Below the pieces are notes generated by a model. The model was not told the DNA's origin and did no database searches. It saw only the letters and a list, made by a program, of their open reading frames with translations. Of a stretch of DNA of 64,000 nucleotides, positions 27,520-36,363 are shown piece by piece (the first letter of the stretch is position 1; each line of letters begins with the position of its first letter). A program made the translations under genes and the position numbers. This stretch comes from Photobacterium galatheae (lineage in GTDB: Bacteria; Pseudomonadota; Gammaproteobacteria; Enterobacterales; Vibrionaceae), in contig NZ_JMIB01000021.1 in NCBI RefSeq assembly GCF_000695255.1, forward strand, positions 215,622 to 279,621. Reading direction: 5' to 3'.

Positions 27520-28421
27520 AGCATTAAGCCTTTAATAAATTCCATCTAAGGTTCTGTCGTTCTTGGATTTTCTCTAAGCTTCTTTACGAGCATTCATTGA
27601 TATGTATGCCCACTCCAGTCGTCCTGATATTTCAGACATTACTTGGTGCATCAAGCCTTCCAATATTGAAAGTAGCCAAACATCACCATTTTTTACCGCT
27701 TTAAATACAGATACTAACGGCAGGCTGGTCATGGTGATACTTCGCCGAAAAATCAGTGTTAGCAAACTAGCCCAAATCAGTTCCTCAGCAATGGCTTTTG
27801 TGCCGTTACAAACGGCATCAATTCGTATGTGATTTCAACGCTTTAAATAGTAGATCAATTTTTCACTGGCACCGATAGAGCGTCATGCTATCGTCTGCTG
27901 AAAATTGCCATGTCGGCAAGTTTGTTAACCACAGACAGAAACGTTTTTCTTCAGTAAACCAACGGCACACTACCCGGAATTTATACTTTCCTCGCTTTCA
28001 TCTCAGGTCAAGAACTTCGGAGCGGTTGGTTTTTCAGCTGGCATCCTTGAGTTTCTAATCAATTAATTTTGGTAATCGCCGACCTTCCTCATTGTGGGCA
28101 TCAACAATCGTTGGGTTAAGAGATTTGCAGCCACGGACGATGAAAGAGTTGCTCGAAATAGCTAAAATCCACATAGTCAGCATCGGCCAAAAGCAATTTT
28201 TTGTCTATAGGTGCAGGCAAGTACACCCGCTCAGATGCTGTATCTGCCGTTAATGTCATTGTTTTTGGTGATTGGTCAAGCAACGACATGGGCATATGAC
28301 ATTCAGTCGCAGTTGGATAGTTTTTGAATCGGCTTGGAAAAGCCTCACTAAGTCCGTCATAAATTCGAAAAGAGCTGTTAAAAAGCGTAAAAGCCGCGAT
28401 TTTACGGGATGATGTCACCAT
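27520..28421 (-). pseudogene. IS4-family transposase remnant, nested in the ISAs1 remnant
   Basis: On the minus strand the pieces run in order: LFNSSFRIYDGLSEAFPSR and KNYPTATE, LTADTASERVYLPAP, LLADADYVDFSYFEQL, then WFTEEKRFCLWLTNLPTWQFSADDSMTLYRCQ with a stop in place of W, and KAIAEELIWASLLTLIFRRSI. These are parts of an IS4-type DDE transposase with several stops and frameshifts; the N-terminal part is missing. It points against the flanking ISAs1 pieces. Confidence 0.75.
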
Positions 28422-28803
28422 CGAGCAGAGTCATGGGCGTGTAGAAGTCCGTAAATACCATGTGCTTCCAGCAGGTGAACTTACCCAACATTTCCCAGAC
28501 TTGAAAAAACTAGAAAGTATAGGAATTGCTATCGGTTACCGTATTGATAAGGCTGGTAAAAAATCGCTCGATTATTCTAATACATCGGTTCTGCAGAGCT
28601 AGGACAAAAGCGTTTTGCAGCCGCTGTTCGGTATCACTGGAGCATAGGAAATAACCTGTACTGGGTTTAGAATGCATCGGTAAATAAAGATGCTTGCCAG
28701 ATATTCAGCTGCAACGCCACTAAGATCATGGTTTGTATGCGCCACATCGCCATCAATATGCTGCGTACTGAAGCGACCCCAAAAGCCAGTATCTGGCGTC
28801 AAT
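28403..28803 (+). pseudogene. ISAs1-family transposase remnant, 3' part
   Basis: Translates as ILRDDVTIEQSHGRVEVRKYHVL, LKKLESIGIAIGYRID, then after a frameshift AELGQKRFAAAVRYHWSIGN and MRHIAINMLRTEATPKASI, the C-terminal half of ISAs1 transposases. In-frame stops at about 28670 and 28700 confirm decay. Together with 27298-27500 it brackets the IS4 remnant, but about 200 codons of the middle are missing, so this is not a simple IS-into-IS insertion. Confidence 0.75.
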
Positions 28804-28898
28804 AGAAAATTTCGGCAATAAGGAGCAGCTATTTGGAGAAGCTACTTCTGGCTGGTTTTAAGAGGTGAGTAAAAAGCGAACATTCATGCTCTTATCCT

Positions 28899-28926
28899 GT
28901 ATGATGCTGTTTTCGGGTGGGAGTAA
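28899..28926 (+). repeat. Right copy of the 28-bp direct repeat
   Basis: Exact copy of 23912-23939, the 3' end of the lipoprotein gene including its stop codon. No related sequence precedes it, so it is not the tail of a second full gene. 4,987 bases separate equivalent positions of the two copies. The gap from here to 29063 is AT-rich and empty. Confidence 0.8.
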
Positions 28927-29063
28927 AGACTAAAATTCAAATACTTACCATTAAAAATATCTGATGAGGTCAATCATAAAGATACGATCTCTGATTAACT
29001 TAGTACCATCCCACATCGATTGTTGGTGTTATTTCAATTAGTTATCACATTAAACCATAAGAA

Positions 29064-29091
29064 AAAGACCACCTTTGCTATAGTGGTCTTT
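29064..29091 (-). terminator. Terminator of the fibrinogen-like gene
   Basis: Stem AAAGACCAC (29064-29072) / GTGGTCTTT (29083-29091); on the minus strand the hairpin is followed by a T-run. It lies 10 bases after the stop of the gene at 29101-30066. Confidence 0.85.
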
Positions 29092-29100
29092 AAAATAAAT

Positions 29101-30066
29101 TTATTTTATATAGTAAAGTAGAGAGTTGATTCTATCCCAGACGTGTCCTTGGTAATAACGACCTGGAGCATAATCCCAAACATCAAATTTTATATAACCG
29201 TGATTATAAACAGAAGCCCCATTCAGCTGACTTTTATTGAAGAGTCCTTCCCCAGAATCTTTACTATACATCACTATAGCCGTAAAATCATTGATTCCCG
29301 CTGAAGATGATTTAGCATGCCAGAGCAAATGTGCCTTGGATAAATCTGGAGCTAAACTTTCAACTCTATTTTCAGGATTCACTTGATTCATGGTTTCAAA
29401 AGTAACCATTGCTTTTTTCCCAGCTTGATCCAATGTCATAAGACCATAATGAGAGGCAGATAAAAGTGCATTCCAACGTAAATTACGCATAACACCTAAC
29501 TGATTGGGAGATACAGTTTCTACAAACTCTTTCGTTAAAATGTTGTCTTTATTATGAGCAAAAAGTGTCCATCCCCCACCCTGGTTAGTCATATCACAAT
29601 AGACTTCAAATGGTTCAACGCCATTATTTTCTCCATCTGGATCAATCATGTAATACCCGTCACCAACAGAGTTACCAGAGTCCAAGATGTGCCAACATGT
29701 TTTTTTTATGACAGTGTTATCGGTATCCGTGCGAATTGACCAGTCACCAGATTGACCTGCGGTATTGTACCAAGTACCTGCGTAACCAGACTCTCCTTTC
29801 TTACCTAAGTAGTATTGTTTGATAGATTCGGAAGTCTGGTTAAACTCGATGATTTTACCATCATTTAAATACTGACCGACAAAAACATCATTCTCAGTTG
29901 AAGCAAAGGTCATTTGTCTTACTGTGACATCAGTGTTATATTCTGCATCCCCGTTAACAACACCATCTAGAACATCGTCATAGTGTATGGACCAATTATC
30001 AGCCGATACATGTAACGGAACTAAACAGAAGATTAAAGAAGAAAATTTCAAACAGTTTTTCATCAA
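29101..30066 (-). CDS. Secreted protein with fibrinogen-like (FReD) domain
   Basis: 321 residues with a signal peptide (ends near HVSA|D). From about residue 124 it carries the start of a fibrinogen-related domain: CWHILDSGNSVGDGYYMIDPDG, then PFEVYCDMTNQGGGWTLF, a pattern seen in secreted marine bacterial proteins and in animal lectins. The C-terminal part has no match I can name. Very AT-rich, unlike the flagellar genes, so probably acquired. A carbohydrate- or host-surface-binding role is inferred from the domain only. ATG at 30063 is an equal choice of start. Confidence 0.72.
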   Translation of the reverse strand: MMKNCLKFSSLIFCLVPLHVSADNWSIHYDDVLDGVVNGDAEYNTDVTVRQMTFASTENDVFVGQYLNDGKIIEFNQTSESIKQYYLGKKGESGYAGTWYNTAGQSGDWSIRTDTDNTVIKKTCWHILDSGNSVGDGYYMIDPDGENNGVEPFEVYCDMTNQGGGWTLFAHNKDNILTKEFVETVSPNQLGVMRNLRWNALLSASHYGLMTLDQAGKKAMVTFETMNQVNPENRVESLAPDLSKAHLLWHAKSSSAGINDFTAIVMYSKDSGEGLFNKSQLNGASVYNHGYIKFDVWDYAPGRYYQGHVWDRINSLLYYIK

Positions 30067-30540
30067 ATCACTCTAACTACTATTAATAAAACAGCTTTAA
30101 ATATACACATTTTCCATATGAATAACACGCATATTATTGAAATTTTAAGATTATAAGCCAAAAAACTCACAATAACGGTCAAATCATTTATAAAATGATG
30201 GCAGTAGATTTGAACAAGCACAATAGATGACTCACTCAATTAATCCTCAAGATATTGAAAATTTCTTCTATGACAAGTAATTCATTTATAACCTAGCGGG
30301 TTTACTTTCAGAATTGTTTAATGGGTATCCACATAGTGGCCAATACCCATTACCATCAATTGTGAATTTTAACAAATTTTTATCAATTCCAAATTTAGTT
30401 CAGATCGCCAGAGGTAATATTTATCTTCACAGAGATAAAACTCCACGTTTATTTCCGGTGAGAGTCGCTCCACCAGCAACACGACCCCGAGACACTTTCC
30501 TGAACAGTAATATTAGCGCCATCACTGCTCATATCTATTT
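30067..30540. other. AT-rich stretch without a recognised gene
   Basis: 470 bases before the SDR remnant. A 79-codon open frame at 30314-30553 on the plus strand has no ribosome site and unlikely composition, so I do not call it. The part next to 30066 should contain the promoter of the fibrinogen-like gene. Confidence 0.4.
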
Positions 30541-30765
30541 TCACTTACCCTGAATGAACCGGACAGACAACGATGCTCTCTTCATGCAATACTGCATCAC
30601 TTGATTCACGGCAACTTTCGAGCACCGGTACGCATATATGCCCATTCCTTTGCCATTCAGGGAAACCATCATATAGAAAAGAGTCACAATTCTGCGCCGC
30701 TTTGAACGCTTCAGATTAGGCAGACGATGACTGACTGACAAATTGATAAAAATCATTGGCATCAT
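30541..30765 (-). pseudogene. Short-chain dehydrogenase/reductase remnant
   Basis: About 75 codons remain. RRRIVTLFYMMVSLNGKGMGIYAYRCSKVAVNQVM matches the catalytic stretch of SDR enzymes (RIVNISSMMGS...YAYRASKAALN), with the YxxxK motif present as YRCSK. The N-terminal Rossmann part and the C-terminus are gone, and the serine of the triad is replaced (FYMM). A decayed fragment. Confidence 0.6.
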
Positions 30766-30801
30766 TTCAGATCCTCTTCTGAAAAAAAAATAGAAACGAA
30801 C

Positions 30802-31299
30802 TCACTCAGGCGAACAGGCATGCTCGCCTGAAAGGTGCTTAAACAGGATGTGCTGCGGGCCAGCAGGTCCACCGTAATATAAATCGCCAGTGTCCTGAAA
30901 ACCTGTTTTCAGATAACACTGATATGCAGGCAGGTTGTGGCAATTTACCGTTAAATAGAGCGCCTGAACGTCTGGATAATGTCTCTGTACAAACGCTGGT
31001 AGTGCTCTGATCCCCTGACTTGCAATTCCTTGTCCCTGAAATGCCTTATCAATCAGTAAGGCCCTGACACCCAATGCATCCTCAGGGCAAAAACGATACG
31101 TCTCGGCATAACGTGTATCCAGAATGAAAGAGCCAGCGACCTGATGATTGATGGTGATTAAACAAGCATGCTCATGCGCTTGTAAATCAGCGAGAACCTC
31201 GGGCATTTTTCCAATTGTAAATTCCGTTTGTTCTGGGTTAACCAAGAGTGAACAGACTTCCGCTTTACGATATTCTGTATACTGTTCAATTCGAATCAT
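30802..31299 (-). CDS. GNAT family N-acetyltransferase
   Basis: 165 residues. The acetyl-CoA-binding region is clear: VRALLIDKAFQGQGIASQGIRAL (RxxGxG/A type) followed by LYLTVNCHNLPAYQCYLKTGFQDTG. Substrate unknown. AAGGAAATGG precedes ATG 31299. An inverted repeat CAGGCGA-N10-TCGCCTG spans the end of the gene (30807-30830) and may stop transcription. Confidence 0.85.
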   Translation of the reverse strand: MIRIEQYTEYRKAEVCSLLVNPEQTEFTIGKMPEVLADLQAHEHACLITINHQVAGSFILDTRYAETYRFCPEDALGVRALLIDKAFQGQGIASQGIRALPAFVQRHYPDVQALYLTVNCHNLPAYQCYLKTGFQDTGDLYYGGPAGPQHILFKHLSGEHACSPE

Positions 31300-31666
31300 T
31301 CCATTTCCTTTTTCGTTCCTTTTCCTGACGATACACTACATAGAGAAATGGAGGAACACATTTGCCGTTATGACCAATGTGGTTCCAGCTTTCGTCCATT
31401 GTATTCACACAAATACCCGGGCCAGCAAGAAATATGAACACGGTGTCTAGTCTAATATTCACCAAGATAATACGGATACTCCGGTTTTTCTCCGGGCTCT
31501 GACCACAGATCCTGGCTTTTAAACACAAACTAGTTACCATTCAGCCAGAGGAAAAAGTCAGCCCAAGCTAAACGAACAAGACCAGGGTGTGCTTGTTGTT
31601 GTTTTCAATTTCATTCTCTCAATGAAAGTTACTGAAGGAAGACGTTGCTTCTGGCTATTTGCTCCC
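31300..31666. other. Intergenic stretch without a recognised gene
   Basis: 370 bases between two minus-strand genes. The open frame 31286-31540 overlaps the GNAT start, has no family signature and no ribosome site; I leave it out. The promoter of the GNAT gene should lie at its left end. Confidence 0.4.
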
Positions 31667-32326
31667 TCAAAGGTCAACCAGAAAAAACTTAAGCTTCTCT
31701 GATGCTGTTCTGGCAGATTTTATGAATGCAAACTGTTGGTTGTTCACCCAGTAGATTTTTTTCACCCGCCACAGGTTGAGAAAATCACCTTCTTGATGTC
31801 CGTAAATCGTCTTCCAGTTTCCATCTATTTTTTCTTGTAAGCAGTATTCACTGTCCTGGCCATTGTAATAATTAGTATATCTGTAGCGGCCATTGGGCGA
31901 GTAAACAGCTTTCTCAGGATTCCCGTACAAATATTCCCCGGTTTGAAGGGAGATCAACGTTTCGGCTTCATGACCACAGGTAAAATTGATCACATCTTCT
32001 TCCGGATAATACGCTTCAAATTGGCACTCACTTTCAAAATGGGGCTCCTGCAACAGAACTTTCCCTTTAGGTCCCTTGATAAGCAGTGTCTCGTTCAGGT
32101 GAAACCGATCACCAAGCATTTGCTTCGCCTCACTGAAGCTGAACACAATTTGCAGCTCTGGTTGACGATAAGAAGGTGCGAAGCTGACCCACTGCATGAA
32201 CGATGACCCGGTAAGAGGTTTCATTTTCAATTGAAACTTATTCTCTTGAGCCAATCCTGCCGGGGAAAATAGTGCCGCAATCAATACAGATACCGTCAGC
32301 TTTTGTTTTTGATTTATTTTGAACAT
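31667..32326 (-). CDS. Secreted protein of unknown function
   Basis: 219 residues with a signal peptide (ends near PAGLA|Q). Four cysteines, many aromatic residues, and YSPNGRYRYTNYYNGQDSEYCLQEK, which looks like a single beta-propeller-type strand repeat. I do not recognise a family. It is divergent from the DUF302 gene, with 115 bases between the starts. Confidence 0.65.
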   Translation of the reverse strand: MFKINQKQKLTVSVLIAALFSPAGLAQENKFQLKMKPLTGSSFMQWVSFAPSYRQPELQIVFSFSEAKQMLGDRFHLNETLLIKGPKGKVLLQEPHFESECQFEAYYPEEDVINFTCGHEAETLISLQTGEYLYGNPEKAVYSPNGRYRYTNYYNGQDSEYCLQEKIDGNWKTIYGHQEGDFLNLWRVKKIYWVNNQQFAFIKSARTASEKLKFFLVDL

Positions 32327-32441
32327 GGTTTCCTCTCAGATTCACTGTGCTTCGACAAACCAGTGCCTGTTTGTACTCTGCACAATCCACCGCTACTTTT
32401 AATACATTCTATGTAACTGTATGCGGCAGTAAGGAAACAAG

Positions 32442-32894
32442 ATGAAATACAAAACGTTCGTGCTCACGCTGGCCTTCGTTATCAGCTTTCCCGGTTATGC
32501 CCAAAATGGCCTGATCAAGATGAAAAGTACGTTTGACGTGGCCACAACGGCTGACCGTTTAGAAGCAGCCTTAACATCCAAAGGAATGACCCTTTTTGCG
32601 CGAATTGATCATGCAGCCGCCGCGAAACAAGCCGGAATATTATTACGCCCGACAACCCTGCTGATATTCGGAAACCCGAAAGTTGGCTCCCCGCTCATGG
32701 TCTGTGCACAGAGTGTCGCCATCGACCTACCGCAAAAGGCACTCATCAGTCAGGATGAATCCGGTACAGTCTGGCTGAGGTATAACGATCCGAGCTATCT
32801 GGCTTCACGTCACCACATAAGCGGATGCAATGACGTGCTCCAGAAAATCGGGACGGCACTCTCCGCTTTTGCCAATGCCGCAACACAACCTTAG
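32442..32894 (+). CDS. Secreted DUF302 family protein
   Basis: 150 residues: signal peptide (ends near GYAQ) and one DUF302 domain with TADRLEAALTSKGMTLFARIDHAAAAKQAG, PTTLLIFGNPKVGSPLM and LPQKALISQDESGTVWLRYNDPSYLASRH. The family is widespread in the periplasm; its function is not known. AAGGAAAC precedes ATG 32442. Confidence 0.9.
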   Translation: MKYKTFVLTLAFVISFPGYAQNGLIKMKSTFDVATTADRLEAALTSKGMTLFARIDHAAAAKQAGILLRPTTLLIFGNPKVGSPLMVCAQSVAIDLPQKALISQDESGTVWLRYNDPSYLASRHHISGCNDVLQKIGTALSAFANAATQP

Positions 32895-33000
32895 CCAACT
32901 TCGTCTGCCAGTCATTGCTGTCATATAACCATGTCGTGTATTCATCAGAGACATGCTCAGTTTTGCAGTAATATAGTGCTGGCTCTATCTTCATGGCTGT

Positions 33001-33357
33001 ATGCACTGCAGAGTGTTTGACCATCTATGGCCACCACGTGACCTTCAGTCAATCTATGTACCGAAGACATCCACAGGACAAAAAAACTTGAACTGTTCGG
33101 CATCAAATCGTAGAGACAACTCTATCAATAGAATCATCAGCGAGATACTCAAAAAAATCAATATCCCTGAAGATCTCCCCAAAAAAGAAGGCATTGTCAC
33201 AATTTATATCGCCCGAAAAGAAAACGACCCGATTCCCATGCTAGCATCATCACTTGACCGAACAGGTTTCGCGATCGTGTCCGCTCCGAACTATCAAGAG
33301 CTGGATATTTTGATGAAAGACATTGACACCGTAAGCTTGGAAACTCGTGATGCATAA
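33001..33357 (+). CDS. Hypothetical protein upstream of a GNAT gene (doubtful)
   Basis: 119-codon open frame. The N-terminal 35 residues look like random translation; the C-terminal 80 (RIISEILKKINIPEDLPKKEGIVTIYIARKEND and later LASSLDRTGFAIVSAPNYQELDILMKDID) look like real protein, perhaps a small mixed alpha/beta domain. No family recognised, no ribosome site for 33001; a later start or a truncated gene is likely. It overlaps the next gene by eight bases. Confidence 0.35.
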   Translation: MHCRVFDHLWPPRDLQSIYVPKTSTGQKNLNCSASNRRDNSINRIISEILKKINIPEDLPKKEGIVTIYIARKENDPIPMLASSLDRTGFAIVSAPNYQELDILMKDIDTVSLETRDA

Positions 33358-34108
33358 GGATATGAATACCCCACTTTCCCATCAGATTGAACGTTTTGTC
33401 ATGGGCTGGTCTAACTCACGCCGTATTGGCCCTGTGAAACTTAATCAACGTCAAGAAGGGTTACTTTGCAGCTTCAGCCAGCCGATCGGTTCAACCAAAC
33501 GTTCACACGAAATGTTTATCTGGGATTGGGCTTCCTTCTCTCCTGAGAAACTGATCAGTGAAATGGGTAGCAAGCTGCATTTTGTCTCAGTCTTTGATGC
33601 AAATGAAGCGGCGAAACAAAAGCTGGCATCCGTTGGTTATCAACACCTCACCAACGAAAAGCTGATGCGCCTGGATCTCACCCGCCTTCAGTCAGTCAAT
33701 GATCAGTCTGTCAATCATTCGTCTGATATTGAGATTGCGGTTCAACCTGCACAAATCGATTGGTTTAACCAGCAACGGCAACAAAATATCATCCAGCATG
33801 AACAGTTCAAAGCTGATCAAGTTCAGGTTTATTTCATTCGAAAAGAGAACGTGCTGGCCTCATGGGCGAGAGCAATTCAAGTGGGGCAGACAGTCATAAT
33901 CGACGATGTTCAGACGCACCCCGAATTCCGGCGTCAGGGTTTGTCTAAGCAAATCATGCGTCTCATCTTCCGTGACGCACAGCAAAATGCATGTGACCAG
34001 GTGTTATTGGCTGCAAGTGAACTCGGTCAGAGACTTTACAGCCATTTAGGCTTTGAAGTCTTAAGTGAGATTCAGGTCTTTTCTAAAAGCGAACCAAGAA
34101 ATCATTGA
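33350..34108 (+). CDS. GNAT family N-acetyltransferase with extra N-terminal region
   Basis: About 252 residues. The C-terminal 100 residues hold the GNAT fold: VIIDDVQTHPEFRRQGLSKQIMRLIFRDAQQNACDQVLLAASELGQRLYSHLGFEVL. The first 130 residues are a separate domain without a name. I prefer ATG 33350 with GGAAA at a fair distance; GTG 33347 and ATG 33362 are alternatives. Substrate unknown. Confidence 0.82.
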   Translation: MHKDMNTPLSHQIERFVMGWSNSRRIGPVKLNQRQEGLLCSFSQPIGSTKRSHEMFIWDWASFSPEKLISEMGSKLHFVSVFDANEAAKQKLASVGYQHLTNEKLMRLDLTRLQSVNDQSVNHSSDIEIAVQPAQIDWFNQQRQQNIIQHEQFKADQVQVYFIRKENVLASWARAIQVGQTVIIDDVQTHPEFRRQGLSKQIMRLIFRDAQQNACDQVLLAASELGQRLYSHLGFEVLSEIQVFSKSEPRNH

Positions 34109-34131
34109 ACGTTTTCTTCACACAATTATCC

Positions 34132-34158
34132 GGGATGAATCGTTCGATTCGTCCCGCT
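34132..34158 (+). terminator. Hairpin after the GNAT gene
   Basis: Stem GGGATGAATCG (34132-34142) / CGATTCGTCCC (34145-34155) with one mismatch and a two-base loop, 23 bases after the stop; only a weak T-tract follows. Confidence 0.6.
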
Positions 34159-34242
34159 CTTTACACGTCTCAGATGAAATTTAACCCCGACGAGCCATCG
34201 TAAGAAGCAGCCTTAACCGACACCGTCAGTAAGTCATCGCCA

Positions 34243-34413
34243 TCATGGTACATATTGTGCAATGTATTCCGAGCAGCAATGTATTCCACCGGGCAAAAAA
34301 CGCGTTACCGATTCTGAAGTCAGCAGCTTTGAGTAAATATCGATATCATTGGCAGTCACCGGAGTTAAAATAAGCCTCTTCGTCACAATCACGTGATCCC
34401 TTTCCATTTTCAT
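34243..34413 (-). pseudogene. N-terminal fragment of a RimJ/RimL-type GNAT acetyltransferase
   Basis: 57 codons ending in an early stop: TKRLILTPVTANDIDIYSKLLTSESVTRFLPGG followed by EYIAQYV fits the start of ribosomal-protein-type GNAT enzymes (ERLxLRPV...LL..PEVTRYLPGG...EYI). The rest is missing. A 12-bp direct repeat (GCAATGTATTCC at 34259 and 34277) lies at the break, and a second frame, 34170 to about 34303, continues with a different unidentified protein tail. Confidence 0.45.
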
Positions 34414-34425
34414 CTCTTCTGCTAG

Positions 34426-34734
34426 TCATTCATAATCTGGTAAGTCAGGGACTGTCATGTAATAAACACCCAGCTTTTCCATACAAAGGAACATCTGATA
34501 TTTTTGATAATTGTACTTTTTGTCCACATAGGTTTCATAACCACACACCTGCTTTGCCGCTTTCACGGCCAGTGGGTTTACTTCATTTCCCGGCTCATCA
34601 ACCCAAATATAGTGACGCTGTTTTGATGTTGTTGATGTTTCTTTTGTATTCACTGACTCGGTATTCGTACAACCAGTCATGACCATCAGAAGCAGACCCG
34701 GTATGACCGCACCTTTTCTCGGGTGAAAACGCAT
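34426..34734 (-). CDS. Small lipoprotein of unknown function
   Basis: 102 residues with a lipobox (MVMTGC, cysteine near residue 22), a Thr/Ser linker and a short domain with two later cysteines (QVCGYETYVDKKYNYQKYQMFLCMEKLG). AAGGACAG precedes the start. No family recognised. Confidence 0.7.
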   Translation of the reverse strand: MRFHPRKGAVIPGLLLMVMTGCTNTESVNTKETSTTSKQRHYIWVDEPGNEVNPLAVKAAKQVCGYETYVDKKYNYQKYQMFLCMEKLGVYYMTVPDLPDYE

Positions 34735-34794
34735 ATTTCTGTCCTTGAAGATTTTGATGCTTTACTTGAAATCAACAGAAGTCTGATATCGGCC

Positions 34795-36252
34795 TCACAA
34801 TAACACTGATGCTAATTGATTGACAGATTCCCGGATCTCATCCTCATTTAAAGCACCAAAGCCAAATCGAATATGGCTCGGGCCTGCTTCATCGTTCCCG
34901 TCATACAGGTCAACATGATAATTTTTCAGTTCCGTACTGTTGAACGATTTATTTTCGGTCAATCCTGAAACATTGACCCAAAGTGCCATGCCACCAGCCG
35001 GTAAATCAAAACTGATTTGCTCACCGAACACCTGTTGAAACATCTGAGCCGCAAAATTCCGTCGGTTTTCATAGCATTTTCGAACTTTCCGGATATGTTT
35101 TTTCACTTCGCCTAATTCCATCAGTTCTGATACAGCTAATTCGGTCAGAGGATTCCCTTGCCGGTCTATCAGCATGACTTCCTGAGCGGCTCTGTCGATG
35201 AATCTTTCGTCTGCAATCAGATAACCTAACCGAAGTCCGGGCGCAAAGACCTTTGACATCGAACCAATGTGAATCACATTCTCTGCACCGGGTAAGCTGG
35301 AGAGCGGCGGAATCGGCCTGGATTCATAGTGAAACTCATGATCATAGTCATCTTCAATCACAGCGAACTGATGCCTTTGAGATAGCTTTAAGAGCATCAA
35401 TCGTCGTTCCATCGACAGCGTCACGGTTGTCGGGTACTGATGATGCGGTGTGATAAACACACCAGCCACCTGATGACGAGAGAGTATCTGCTGGAGTTCG
35501 TTGGTATCCAGCCCCTGTTTGTCCAATCCACAACGGACGATTTGAAAGCCATTCGACTCAAAGGCAGCCATGGCCGGCGGATAGCACTGAGCTTCAAAGA
35601 CCATGACACCATTTTCAGGGTTCAAAAGCCTTGAGCTGAGATAGATACCCATCTGACTACCACGAACAATGCAAACCTGCGGCAGAGAGACTTTCATGTA
35701 TCGATCCATATTCAGCATCTTCCGGATAGCATTGCGCAACTCAATGGTGCCACGCGGATCGCCATACCCAAGTTTTGCCTGCCGGCTCGCGTGAATCATT
35801 GCTCGACGATAGGCTCTGGATAATACTTCGTAAGGGATGAGCCGGGCATCTGGAATGCCATCGTTCGCGACCGGAACAACGCGCTCAGCAACCATTGCGG
35901 TACGAGATATCGAACGCATCAGCCCTGAAGCTGAGCGGGTTTTCTCTGCAGCGTTCACCAACACCTGATTTTCTGCCGAAAGATCTTGCTCCGGTAAGAC
36001 ATCGGCAACGAATGTGCCACGCCTTGGTTTTGTCACCAGCCACCCCTGCGATTCCAGCTCCTCATACACAAGCTGAACGGTTTTTCGGTTTACCCCCATG
36101 TCGGCAGCCAGTGAACGGGAGCCTGGCATCATCGTACTGGGTTGCAGCCTGCCCGTTTGAATCTCCCGCGTGAGCTGATTTGACAACCGCAGGTGAAATG
36201 ACTCCCCATGACACTCCTCCAGCCAGAGTTTCATCTGCCAGGGTCTTTTCAT
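34795..36252 (-). CDS. MocR-type (GntR/aminotransferase) transcription regulator
   Basis: About 485 residues: GntR winged helix at 10-80 (LSNQLTREIQTGRLQPSTMMPGSRSLAADMGVNRKTVQLVYEELESQGWL) and a type I aminotransferase-like domain that binds PLP, with the lysine in GSMSKVFAPGLRLGY near residue 334. MocR proteins usually control a divergent metabolic gene; here that is the aldolase-DHDPS pair, 111 bases away. I use ATG 36252; a TTG one codon earlier is less likely. Confidence 0.9.
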   Translation of the reverse strand: MKRPWQMKLWLEECHGESFHLRLSNQLTREIQTGRLQPSTMMPGSRSLAADMGVNRKTVQLVYEELESQGWLVTKPRRGTFVADVLPEQDLSAENQVLVNAAEKTRSASGLMRSISRTAMVAERVVPVANDGIPDARLIPYEVLSRAYRRAMIHASRQAKLGYGDPRGTIELRNAIRKMLNMDRYMKVSLPQVCIVRGSQMGIYLSSRLLNPENGVMVFEAQCYPPAMAAFESNGFQIVRCGLDKQGLDTNELQQILSRHQVAGVFITPHHQYPTTVTLSMERRLMLLKLSQRHQFAVIEDDYDHEFHYESRPIPPLSSLPGAENVIHIGSMSKVFAPGLRLGYLIADERFIDRAAQEVMLIDRQGNPLTELAVSELMELGEVKKHIRKVRKCYENRRNFAAQMFQQVFGEQISFDLPAGGMALWVNVSGLTENKSFNSTELKNYHVDLYDGNDEAGPSHIRFGFGALNEDEIRESVNQLASVLL

Positions 36253-36265
36253 CAATCCGCCCTCT

Positions 36266-36310
36266 CTGGACCATTACAAATCTGAAATCTGGATGTTATT
36301 TCTGGTCCAG
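36266..36310. promoter_or_regulatory. Inverted repeat between mocR-like gene and aldolase operon; candidate operator
   Basis: CTGGACCA (36266-36273) and its exact complement TGGTCCAG (36303-36310), with a further half-like TCTGG at 36288. CTGGAC boxes are known operators of MocR regulators such as TauR. The position in the divergent promoter region supports binding by the adjacent regulator (inference). Confidence 0.6.
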
Positions 36311-36363
36311 ATGAGCATTAGTATCCCGGTTAGAAAGTCGTGATGCAACAAGAGGAACTCACC

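Noticed and set aside
30314..30553. 79-residue plus-strand open frame
   Set aside because: No ribosome site, no family, proline/arginine-rich random-looking composition in an AT-rich gap.
31286..31540. 84-residue minus-strand open frame upstream of a GNAT gene
   Set aside because: Overlaps the GNAT start, has no ribosome site and no recognisable domain.
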